53,124 nucleotides of DNA. Origin: Muribaculaceae bacterium. Lineage in GTDB: Bacteria; Bacteroidota; Bacteroidia; Bacteroidales; Muribaculaceae. A model generated the notes under the pieces. That model searched no databases. It was not told the origin of the DNA and worked only from the letters and a program-made list of their open reading frames with translations. This document shows positions 1-6,632 of the stretch, piece after piece (position 1 is the first letter of the stretch; every line of letters starts with the position of its first letter). A program made the position numbers and the translations under genes. Where the stretch lies: positions 1 through 53,124 of the forward strand of contig VSPM01000012.1 in NCBI GenBank assembly GCA_009775365.1. Reading direction: 5' to 3'.

Positions 1-1870
1 GGGTGGGGACGTTGCCGATGAATTTAAGTTTCATTCGTGCGCGGGTCATGGCCACGTTCATGCGCCGGAGGTCGCGAAGGAAACCTATGTTGCCGTCGTC
101 GTTGCTCCTTACGAGGGAAATGAGTATCACGTCGCGCTCTTGGCCTTGAAAACCGTCGACGGTGTTTACGGAGATCTGCCGGCGGAATGGCTTGAAGAAG
201 GGTGTGCGCGAAATAAGCCTCCTGAGATAATGCACTTGCGCACGGTATGGCGAAATCACTCCTACGTCGATGCGCTCTTCGAGAAAACGTTGCCCGCCGA
301 TGCGTTTTATGTAGTTCTGAAGTGTCAGCAAGGTGAGAATGGCCTCGTCTTTGTTGAGGCGCCCGTGGCTTTCTCCGGCCATGGTCTCTCTGAATGATAT
401 TTCCGGCTGGGCCGTTAGCATAGGTGTATCCGTGTTGTTGGAGCCGGCATCGTTTTCCGGCAATATCTGAGATGTGTCAAGCCATTCAATGGGTGTGTCG
501 TAATCGAGGATGCCTCTGTGCCGCACATCAGGGGCGGCTTCGATGCCATTGTTGTAGAACCATTTGGCGGAGAATCGCATTATGTCTTCGTGCATTCTGT
601 ATTGCACTGTGAGCAGAGTCACCGCTTCAGGGTGGTTCTCCGCGATTCTTTCCATAAGCGACTTTGCAAGGCCACCCTTCATAGCTTCGTAGCATTTCAC
701 GGTGGGAGGCAGCTGGCAGTGGTCGCCGGCGAGAATCACGCGCCCGGCGCGCTTCATAGGTATCCAGCAGGCGGCCTCCAGGGCTTGCGCGGCCTCGTCG
801 ATGAAAAGTGTTGAGAACTTCATGCCGTCTAAAAGCCGGCTTGCGCTTCCCACAAGCGTGGAGGCGATTACGTGTGCATTTGAGAAGAGGTCGTTGTTGA
901 TGCGTATTTCCAGTTCTGTGGCACGGCTTTTCAGACGGTCCATTTTTTGATGCCACTGTTCTGTGGCGTGTCGTCGAGCTCCCTGAAGTTCGCGTATAGC
1001 CTTTCGTATGCTCCAGAGAGTAGGGTAGTCGGGATGTGCCTCAAACCTGCGTTCATATGTGAAAGAGAGCATCTTGTCGTTCACGCGAGACGGATTGCCG
1101 AGGCGCAGCACGTTAATGCCTCTGTCGGTAAGTTTTTCAGAAATCCAGTCTACAGCCATGTTGCTTTGGGCGCACACAAGCACCTGGCTTTCGCGGCGCA
1201 GGGTCTCGTGTATGGCTTCAACGAGAGTTGTGGTTTTTCCGGTGCCCGGAGGGCCGTGCACAATGGCCACGTCTTTGGCATATAGCACCTTGTTCACGCC
1301 GGCCTCCTGTGTGCGGTTAAGATAGGGGAATCGCATTGGTGCAAAAGAGAGTTCTTCTGCTTTTCGTCGGGAACAGAAGAGGTCCCTGAGCTCTCCGAGA
1401 CGACCTTTGGCCTTCATCACATTGTCGATTGCATCAAACATGGTGCGATAGGTGGTTTCATCAAACGACAGAATCACACCTGCGTTGCCTGATGAAAGGC
1501 GTGAAATGTCTGCCCCGTCGGGAATGGCGGCTACCATGCGGTTGCCGTCGACATAACTCACGGTTCCGGTAAAAATAATTTTATTGGAGGCTTCAAAAGT
1601 TTGTTCAGATATGAAAAATGCGATAGGCCGGCCATACTCGAAATTGTGGTCGATGTCTTCGTCTTCGGTTCTGAATATTTCTGCAACTCTTTGATTTAAG
1701 GAATTGTAATAGACTTTTCCAATTTTGACGGAAACCCAGGCAAGACCCTTTTCAACAAGGCGCGAGATTCCTGTCTTCTCAGTGAATTGACTGAAAGACA
1801 GTTTTTCTGCTTCATATTCGAGCTGTAGCAGCCTTCGCTGCTCACATAGTGACTGTATGGCTGCATTCAT
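1..1870 (-). CDS. UPF1/IGHMBP2-like superfamily 1 helicase (partial, C-terminus off the left edge)
   Basis: This is an ATP-dependent nucleic-acid helicase of the SF1 UPF1-like group; about 623 residues are inside the window and the reading frame runs open off position 1. Visible motifs in order: Walker A GPPGTGKTTT (about residues 204-213), Walker B FIDEAAQALEA (about 355), motif IV-like QYRMHED (about 430), then VNTVDGFQGQERDVILISL and RRMNVAMTRAR close to the edge, the latter two being the classical motifs V and VI. The N-terminal ~190 residues are the beta-barrel/stalk type region of this family. ATG at 1870 is chosen because the first residues (MNAAIQSLCEQRRLLQLE) run straight into the conserved region and a -7 element lies 59 nt upstream. 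Only a short C-terminal piece should be missing. Substrate (RNA or DNA) cannot be told from sequence. Confidence 0.93.
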   Translation of the reverse strand, partial: MNAAIQSLCEQRRLLQLEYEAEKLSFSQFTEKTGISRLVEKGLAWVSVKIGKVYYNSLNQRVAEIFRTEDEDIDHNFEYGRPIAFFISEQTFEASNKIIFTGTVSYVDGNRMVAAIPDGADISRLSSGNAGVILSFDETTYRTMFDAIDNVMKAKGRLGELRDLFCSRRKAEELSFAPMRFPYLNRTQEAGVNKVLYAKDVAIVHGPPGTGKTTTLVEAIHETLRRESQVLVCAQSNMAVDWISEKLTDRGINVLRLGNPSRVNDKMLSFTYERRFEAHPDYPTLWSIRKAIRELQGARRHATEQWHQKMDRLKSRATELEIRINNDLFSNAHVIASTLVGSASRLLDGMKFSTLFIDEAAQALEAACWIPMKRAGRVILAGDHCQLPPTVKCYEAMKGGLAKSLMERIAENHPEAVTLLTVQYRMHEDIMRFSAKWFYNNGIEAAPDVRHRGILDYDTPIEWLDTSQILPENDAGSNNTDTPMLTAQPEISFRETMAGESHGRLNKDEAILTLLTLQNYIKRIGGQRFLEERIDVGVISPYRAQVHYLRRLISRTPFFKPFRRQISVNTVDGFQGQERDVILISLVRSNDDGNIGFLRDLRRMNVAMTRARMKLKFIGNVPT

Positions 1871-1928
1871 GACAAATTTGCGATTCCGGTTTTTATAGGG
1901 TGCCTATGGGTGTTATAGAAATTATGCG

Positions 1929-1936
1929 CAAAGATA
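1929..1936 (-). promoter_or_regulatory. -7 promoter element for the helicase
   Basis: On the minus strand TATCTTTG fits the Bacteroidetes consensus TAnnTTTG and sits 59 nt before the helicase ATG. No convincing -33 TTTG is present at the right distance. The 307-nt intergenic region 1871-2177 is otherwise AT-rich and holds only this element and the divergent one at 2078. Confidence 0.5.
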
Positions 1937-2077
1937 ATGCTTTTATTTGGTTTTCTTGGAGTGATATTTCTTTTTGGAATGGCTGGCGCAGTTGTGGAGA
2001 GTTTTCAAAATCCGAATAAATGACCATAAAAAAAGAAAAATATGGCAATGTGTGGTGTCGTTATGAATTTTTATCGT

Positions 2078-2085
2078 TAACTTTG
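2078..2085 (+). promoter_or_regulatory. -7 promoter element for the FadL-family gene
   Basis: TAACTTTG matches TAnnTTTG. It would give a leader of about 85-90 nt before the ATG at 2178. The -33 region is not clear. Confidence 0.5.
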
Positions 2086-2177
2086 CCGGCCTGAACAAGG
2101 AAAATCATAAGAGTTTAGAATCGGCTGTAACTAAATGGCACGGTTTTAGCTACTTTAATAACCCAAAATATAATTTT

Positions 2178-3506
2178 ATGAATTTTATTTATGTTAAGGG
2201 GCTGGCGTTGGCGGCAGTGTCGTGCCTCGGATCTTTCGCCGCGATGGCAGAAGGGTATCAGGTGAACACGCTCAGTTCCAGTCAGCTTGGAATGGGTCAT
2301 ACGGGAATTGCAATGAAGCTTGGCGCGGAGAGCCAGTTTTTTAATCCGGCCGGTATGGCTTTCATGGAGAATAGAGTTGAGGCTTCAGCCTCGTTGAATG
2401 CCGTGATGCCGTATGCCAAGGCGATTGTGAATGGAAAAACCTATAAGACAGATAACGATGTCTCCACTCCGTTCAGTGTGTTCGGGGCGTTCAGCATTCT
2501 TGACAATCTTAAAGCGGGAATAAGTGTCTACACGCCTTATGGAAGCTCTATCAACTGGACAGATAATTGGCCGGGTGCCACTTTGAACCAGTCGGTTAAG
2601 CTTGCCGCCTATACGGTGCAGCCCACCGTGGCATGGCGCATAATCCCCGGATTGTCTGTAGGTGCAGGGCTGACATTGACCTGGGGCGATGTGAACCTTA
2701 ACAAGGGCTTGATTTCAGGGGGCGAGCTCGACGCGATGTTGTCGGCTCTCGGCATGGCTTATCGTTTTGGAGAGATAACCCCAGCTTCGGTCAATCTCAA
2801 CGGGCGTGCAGGAATTGCGTGCGGCGTGAATCTCGGCGCCATGTATGATATTTCGGATCATGTTACAGCCGGCGTGAATTTCCGTTCCAAGAGCCTTATG
2901 AAAGTAAAAGCAGGCAAAACTGAAGTAAAATATGCCACGTCAGATCCGGCAATCCTCGGCTTGCTTTCATCAAAGCTTGATGGAATATCAAAGACAGAAT
3001 TCAGTGCGGAGATGCCGCTTCCGGCAACCTTGGGTTTCGGCGCATCATGGCATAATTCTCGTGTGGTGGTTGACCTTGAGGCCCAGCTTACATTCTGGAG
3101 CGCCTATAAGTCGCTTGATATTGCGTTTGAAGGCGCGTCGCAATTTGACCAGCATCTTGAAAAGAACTATCACAATTCATGGCTCGTGAGAGGTGGCGTG
3201 GAATGGAACGTGACGCCTCGCCTTGATCTCAGGGCAGGAATGATGGTGGATTTTTCACCTTGCGACAGAGAATTTTATAATCCGGAGACTCCCGGAATGA
3301 CAAAGATAGAGCCTACACTTGGTTTGACTTTCCGCCCGATTCAGAACTTGGGAATCAATGCCGGCGTTATGTATGTGGCCGGCCTTGGGGAGGATAATGC
3401 GTCATACACCTCGCCAAATATACTCACGGGGCAGCCGACCGTGTTTACGGCGGATTATAATGTGCATTCCTGGATAGCTTCTGTGGGCGTGTCTCTTGCG
3501 TTCTGA
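2178..3506 (+). CDS. FadL/OMPP1/TodX-family outer membrane protein
   Basis: A 442-residue outer membrane beta-barrel of the FadL (OMPP1/TodX) family, which imports long-chain fatty acids and other hydrophobic compounds. A signal peptide (about residues 1-24, cleaved near AMA|EG) is followed by the family's hatch signature: LSSSQLGMGHTGIAMKLGAES then FFNPAGMAFM, which resembles the NPA motif plugging the barrel. The rest is alternating beta-strand sequence ending in the aromatic residue pattern SVGVSLAF expected for BAM-dependent insertion. It is monocistronic, with its own promoter and a palindrome after the stop. PorV of the type IX secretion system belongs to the same superfamily but has a different N-terminal signature, so I do not call it PorV. 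The substrate is unknown. Confidence 0.88.
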   Translation: MNFIYVKGLALAAVSCLGSFAAMAEGYQVNTLSSSQLGMGHTGIAMKLGAESQFFNPAGMAFMENRVEASASLNAVMPYAKAIVNGKTYKTDNDVSTPFSVFGAFSILDNLKAGISVYTPYGSSINWTDNWPGATLNQSVKLAAYTVQPTVAWRIIPGLSVGAGLTLTWGDVNLNKGLISGGELDAMLSALGMAYRFGEITPASVNLNGRAGIACGVNLGAMYDISDHVTAGVNFRSKSLMKVKAGKTEVKYATSDPAILGLLSSKLDGISKTEFSAEMPLPATLGFGASWHNSRVVVDLEAQLTFWSAYKSLDIAFEGASQFDQHLEKNYHNSWLVRGGVEWNVTPRLDLRAGMMVDFSPCDREFYNPETPGMTKIEPTLGLTFRPIQNLGINAGVMYVAGLGEDNASYTSPNILTGQPTVFTADYNVHSWIASVGVSLAF

Positions 3507-3534
3507 AAGAGATTTCAATTTAAGGTAATTGGAA

Positions 3535-3578
3535 AAGCGACAGCCGATAATCATCAAGATGATTATCGGCTGTCGCTT
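3535..3578. terminator. Perfect 21-bp palindrome between fadL-like gene and tRNA-Leu
   Basis: Positions 3535-3555 are an exact reverse complement of 3558-3578 with a 2-nt AA spacer. On the minus strand the hairpin is followed by TTTTCC, so it can terminate the tRNA transcript; in the plus direction it lies 29 nt after the stop of the FadL-family gene. Likely a shared terminator of two convergent units. Confidence 0.8.
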
Positions 3579-3580
3579 CG

Positions 3581-3665
3581 TACAGGAAGTGGGACTCGAA
3601 CCCACACAGCCGGTAAAGGCCAAAGGATTTTAAGTCCTTCGTGTCTACCATTCCACCATTCCTGC
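3581..3665 (-). tRNA. tRNA-Leu (anticodon TAA)
   Basis: An 85-nt tRNA on the minus strand. The acceptor stem pairs GCAGGAA with TTCCTGT (one G-T wobble), discriminator A; the anticodon arm is AAGGA-CTTAAAA-TCCTT giving TAA; the T arm carries GGTTCGAGTCC; and the variable arm is long, as expected for class II tRNA-Leu. CCA is not encoded. It reads UUA codons. Confidence 0.95.
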
Positions 3666-3802
3666 AACTCAGATAGGAATCCGGCCTGCGCCTTTTCCTT
3701 TGAAATTGGTTTCGGAGGACAAAGATAGTGTTTTTCTCTCTTATTTCGTTTATTTAAACAGGTTTTAACATTTTGATGCAAGCGATTGGCAGTGGAGCCA
3801 TG

Positions 3803-3810
3803 TAATTTTG
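3803..3810 (+). promoter_or_regulatory. -7 promoter element for the 110-residue protein
   Basis: TAATTTTG fits TAnnTTTG and ends only 10 nt before the first ATG (3821) and 19 nt before the second (3830), so the mRNA leader would be very short. Confidence 0.55.
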
Positions 3811-3820
3811 CATTAAAATT

Positions 3821-4153
3821 ATGAAAACTATGGATAAGGGACGAAATAAGAAGATAGAATATGGCGACCGTATATTCGCTCGCCTCACAATGGGCCGCAG
3901 AACAGTTGTAGAGTTTATGATAAACCGTGTGGCCGACATGACAGAGCTCATAGGGGAGCTCCGTCATCTCACTTATGGTATGCGCGGGCTTGCCACAGTG
4001 TATATCCGCAACCAGAGCCGAGGATGGAGCCTTGAGCGTCCGCTCATGCTCTATTCCAACAGTGCGCCGGGAATGCTCAAGTCGGCCGCGTCAAACTATG
4101 AGGTGGCAGAGCCTGCGCCGCGCCGCATGTTGTTTCCCTGGGAAACGCACTGA
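3821..4153 (+). CDS. Small conserved Bacteroidales protein of unknown function
   Basis: A 110-residue basic soluble protein without signal peptide or membrane segment. The N-terminus (KGRNKKIEYGDRIFARL) is charged, the middle (FMINRVADMTELIGELRHL) reads as a helix, followed by a beta-like segment GLATVYIRNQSRGWSLERP, and it ends MLFPWETH. From memory I recognise similar small proteins ending in LFPWETH in other Bacteroidales, but know no function. A start at the second ATG (3830, MDKGRNKK) is equally possible. It has its own promoter element, a very short leader, and is convergent with murI 34 nt downstream. The overlapping minus-strand frame is a shadow. Coding status is well supported by the promoter, composition and charge pattern. 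Confidence 0.75.
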   Translation: MKTMDKGRNKKIEYGDRIFARLTMGRRTVVEFMINRVADMTELIGELRHLTYGMRGLATVYIRNQSRGWSLERPLMLYSNSAPGMLKSAASNYEVAEPAPRRMLFPWETH

Positions 4154-4187
4154 CCCGGAGAGAGTCGTATGGCGGAGACCTTCCGCC

Positions 4188-5282
4188 TCAAGGGTTGAGA
4201 AGGTCTTTATTGTAGTAGTCGAGGATATCGTTCGCCGCCTGCAGAGCCATTTTTGCCCGGCTTTCGGGATTGATGCGTATGGCGGAAAGATAGTTGTTGA
4301 TTGCCAAAGAGCGCTGTCCCAGGGCCCAATGCTTGATTCCCCTGATTGTGTATGCCTCATCGTCTGAAGGATAAAGCGTGATGAATGCGTCGAGCAGCGG
4401 TATGGCCTCCTCCGGCATATGCTCCTTGATGCTTTCGAGCAATTCTGATGTTTCGCTCCGGCATGGTGACTGAAGTGTTATTCTTTGTGAGTGCACCTCT
4501 GAGTCGATAAAGAATGATGCAATCTCGTCAAATTTTTCTTGATTTTCCGTTGTCAGGAATTTTAATCCACCCTCTTTGCCGCATTTGGTCTCAATTTCGT
4601 GGTGGCGTGAGAGATAATCGGCAAGGCTTTCGGCCACGAGTGCGCCCTGGCTGATTACTTTCATGTCGCTTCCGACATATTCAGATATTTTTTCAATTAG
4701 CAGAGGATAGTGTGTGCATCCGAGCACAAGAGTGTCGATAAGAGTGTCTTTGGCAAGAATCTCGTCGATGTATTTCTTCACAAAATAGTCTGCACCCGGG
4801 GAGTTGGCCTCATTGTTCTCAACCAGAGGCACCCACATGGGGCAGGCATGCTCTGTGATTGTCATTTCAGGGTCCATCTTTTCCATTTCCAAGGCATAGG
4901 AATGGCTTGCCACGGTTCCGGGAGTGGCGAGAAGTCCGATATGCTTTGAAGCCGACACTCCGGGCAGAGCCTCTACGGTGGGCCTGATCACGCCAAGCAC
5001 TCTCTTTGACGGGTCTATTTTAGGAAGGTCGTTTTGCTGTATGGAGCGAAGAGCTTTTGCGGAGGCAGTGTTGCAGGCGAGAATCACCAGCTGGCACCCT
5101 CTTTCGAAAAGTGCGTTCACGGCCTGGAGCGTAAAGTCATATACAAGCTCGAACGAGCGAGAGCCGTAGGGCGCCCGCGCATTGTCGCCGAGATAAAGAT
5201 AGTCATATTGCGGCAAGCGGCGTCGAATCTCCTTGAGGATTGTGAGCCCGCCGTAGCCGGAGTCGAATATTCCGATTGGCAT
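4188..5282 (-). CDS. murI: Glutamate racemase with C-terminal TPR-like extension
   Basis: Interconverts L- and D-glutamate in the cytoplasm; D-Glu is the second residue of the peptidoglycan stem peptide. Both catalytic cysteines are present: Cys70 in LACNTAS and Cys189 in LGCTHYP, along with Asp7-Ser8 (IFDSGYGG) and the DNARAPYG loop (residues 33-40). The racemase fold ends near residue 270, which is the usual family length. Residues about 285-345 then form helical repeats of TPR type (EEAIPLLDAFITLYPSDDEA, then GQRSLAINNYLSAIRINPES). The extra ~90 residues are an unusual fusion. The gene follows two ompH genes, as is common in Bacteroidales, but a terminator-like hairpin (5354-5385) lies between them. 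ATG at 5282 gives the canonical MPIGIFDSG start. Confidence 0.95.
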   Translation of the reverse strand: MPIGIFDSGYGGLTILKEIRRRLPQYDYLYLGDNARAPYGSRSFELVYDFTLQAVNALFERGCQLVILACNTASAKALRSIQQNDLPKIDPSKRVLGVIRPTVEALPGVSASKHIGLLATPGTVASHSYALEMEKMDPEMTITEHACPMWVPLVENNEANSPGADYFVKKYIDEILAKDTLIDTLVLGCTHYPLLIEKISEYVGSDMKVISQGALVAESLADYLSRHHEIETKCGKEGGLKFLTTENQEKFDEIASFFIDSEVHSQRITLQSPCRSETSELLESIKEHMPEEAIPLLDAFITLYPSDDEAYTIRGIKHWALGQRSLAINNYLSAIRINPESRAKMALQAANDILDYYNKDLLNP

Positions 5283-5353
5283 TGTTGATTGAATTTGAGT
5301 GTTAAGACTTCTTTTGCGGCCTTTTCATAAGATACTCTCCTTAGGGCCGATTG

Positions 5354-5385
5354 AATAAAAGCGGAGCATGTGCCCCGCTTTTATT
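5354..5385 (-). terminator. Terminator after the second ompH gene
   Basis: AATAAAAGCGG (5354-5364) pairs with CCGCTTTTATT (5375-5385) over a 10-nt loop; read on the minus strand the 3' arm is U-rich (CCGCTTTTATT). It separates the ompH genes from murI, implying termination or attenuation before murI. Confidence 0.65.
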
Positions 5386-5410
5386 TATATTTTCAGATGG
5401 TCTGTGATTC

Positions 5411-5917
5411 TTAGTTTACTCCAAGTTTGGCTTTGACTTCGTTTGTGAGGTCGACAACGGGAGCGTCGAAATAGAGCACAATCTGTGCGTTCTTTTCCTG
5501 CACATAAGAATATCCGCCCTCTTTGCCTACAGCCTCTACAGCAGTGCGTATTTTCTGGAAAATTGGCATCATGAGATCCTGCTGAAGCTTCTGGATGTCG
5601 TTCATTGCAGTCTGCTCAAACTGCTGAATTTTCTGCTGGTAGTCGGTAAATTCACGGGTCTTGCGTTCGCGGATGGCGGGGAGTTCGTCTTCTTTCATTT
5701 CCTGAAGCTCGTTGTACATGCGCTTCATTTCCTCGCCAAGTTTAGTGTACTCCTCGTCATATTTTTTTGTCACATCGTCAACCTGCTTCTGTGCGGCTGC
5801 GGTGTCAGGGAGTTTTGCGAGAATCTCGCTTGTGTCTACAAGTCCGATTTTAAGGGTCTGGGCAGAAGCCAACATGGGGAGTAGCAAGGCTGCCACTAAC
5901 AAAAGTTTCTTAAACAT
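5411..5917 (-). CDS. OmpH/Skp-family periplasmic chaperone (second copy)
   Basis: A 168-residue Skp-like chaperone expected to hold unfolded outer membrane proteins in the periplasm and pass them to BamA. Signal peptide about residues 1-19 (ending MLASAQ), then the family start LKIGLVDTSEILAKLPDTAAAQKQ, a long charged helical hairpin (about 45-115: KKYDEEYTKLGEEMKRMYNE onward), and the C-terminal strand segment SYVQEKNAQIVLYFDAPVVDLT that closes the trimer body. It is a paralogue of the gene immediately upstream (6001-6516), shares its layout, and has a private promoter in the 83-nt gap. Confidence 0.93.
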   Translation of the reverse strand: MFKKLLLVAALLLPMLASAQTLKIGLVDTSEILAKLPDTAAAQKQVDDVTKKYDEEYTKLGEEMKRMYNELQEMKEDELPAIRERKTREFTDYQQKIQQFEQTAMNDIQKLQQDLMMPIFQKIRTAVEAVGKEGGYSYVQEKNAQIVLYFDAPVVDLTNEVKAKLGVN

Positions 5918-5986
5918 TTTTGTTGTTCTTATTTTTGAATTTCTATTAAGTTACGACTTTAAAGGATTGATTGCTGTTTTGAGTTG

Positions 5987-6018
5987 CAAAGTTACTGAAT
6001 TTATTTTGAATAACCCAA
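5987..6018 (-). promoter_or_regulatory. Promoter for the second ompH gene
   Basis: On the minus strand TTGG (6015-6018), 20 nt, then TAACTTTG (5987-5994): a good match to the Bacteroidetes promoter. The -33 part lies inside the last codons of the upstream ompH gene. It would allow the second chaperone to be made independently of the bamA operon. Confidence 0.6.
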
Positions 6019-6516
6019 TTTTGAGAGCACTTCGTTGCTGACATCGATTCTTGGGGAGGCAAAAACTATGCTCTGCGATGATGCGCGGTCGAATATGGCC
6101 TGATACCCTTTTTCTTCGGCAACAGCCTTGACAGCATTGTAGACATCCTCCTGAATCGGTTTCATGAGGCTTTGGCGTTTCTTGTAGAGCTCGCCTTCGG
6201 GCCCGAAATATTTATATCTTGTGTCGGTCACCTCTTTCTCTTTGGCCACAATCTCTTCTTCGCGCTTCTTTTTCTGGTCGTCGGTGAGGAAAACCATGTC
6301 GCTCTGATAGTTCTTATACATTGTCTCAGCCTCTTTAGAAAGTTCGTTCACCTCCTTTTCCCATCGGAGCGACACCTGGTTGAGCTGTTCGTTAGCCATC
6401 TCATATGCCGGAACATTTCTGAGGATGTAGTCCATGTCGATAAGGGCGAATTTCTGAGCGGATGCCGCCATTGTGGCCATCAGCGCCACGAAGAGAGTCA
6501 ATATTATCTTCTTCAT
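6001..6516 (-). CDS. OmpH/Skp-family periplasmic chaperone (first copy)
   Basis: A 171-residue Skp/OmpH-type chaperone directly downstream of bamA. Signal peptide residues 1-20 (MKKIILTLFVALMATMAASA), mature start QKFALIDMDYILRNVPAYEMA, typical of the family, long coiled helices with KKKREEEIVAKEKEV (about 83-97), and a C-terminal strand region YQAIFDRASSQSIVFASPRIDVS. No promoter element was seen in the 116-nt gap to bamA, so it is probably co-transcribed with it. Skp proteins work as trimers around nascent OMPs; the two copies here could form homo- or heterotrimers (inference). Confidence 0.93.
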   Translation of the reverse strand: MKKIILTLFVALMATMAASAQKFALIDMDYILRNVPAYEMANEQLNQVSLRWEKEVNELSKEAETMYKNYQSDMVFLTDDQKKKREEEIVAKEKEVTDTRYKYFGPEGELYKKRQSLMKPIQEDVYNAVKAVAEEKGYQAIFDRASSQSIVFASPRIDVSNEVLSKLGYSK

Positions 6517-6632
6517 TTGTATTCTGTTTTTTAGGTTCTTGTTTCTTTTCAGACCTCTCAGGGCTTTGCAGGTTTAAACGGATAGCTGAGGCTATATGTT
6601 CAGACCATATGAAAAGATGTTAAAAAAAAGCG

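Noticed and set aside
2178..3506. FadL-family protein as PorV of the type IX secretion system
   Set aside because: PorV shares the superfamily but starts with a different, Arg/Ala-rich signature; the hatch and NPA-like motif here fit ordinary FadL proteins.
5302..5328. Eight-residue frame MKRPQKKS behind an AAGGAG sequence upstream of murI
   Set aside because: A Shine-Dalgarno-like leader peptide would be notable, but this phylum rarely uses such sites, and one short frame in a 128-nt gap is expected by chance.
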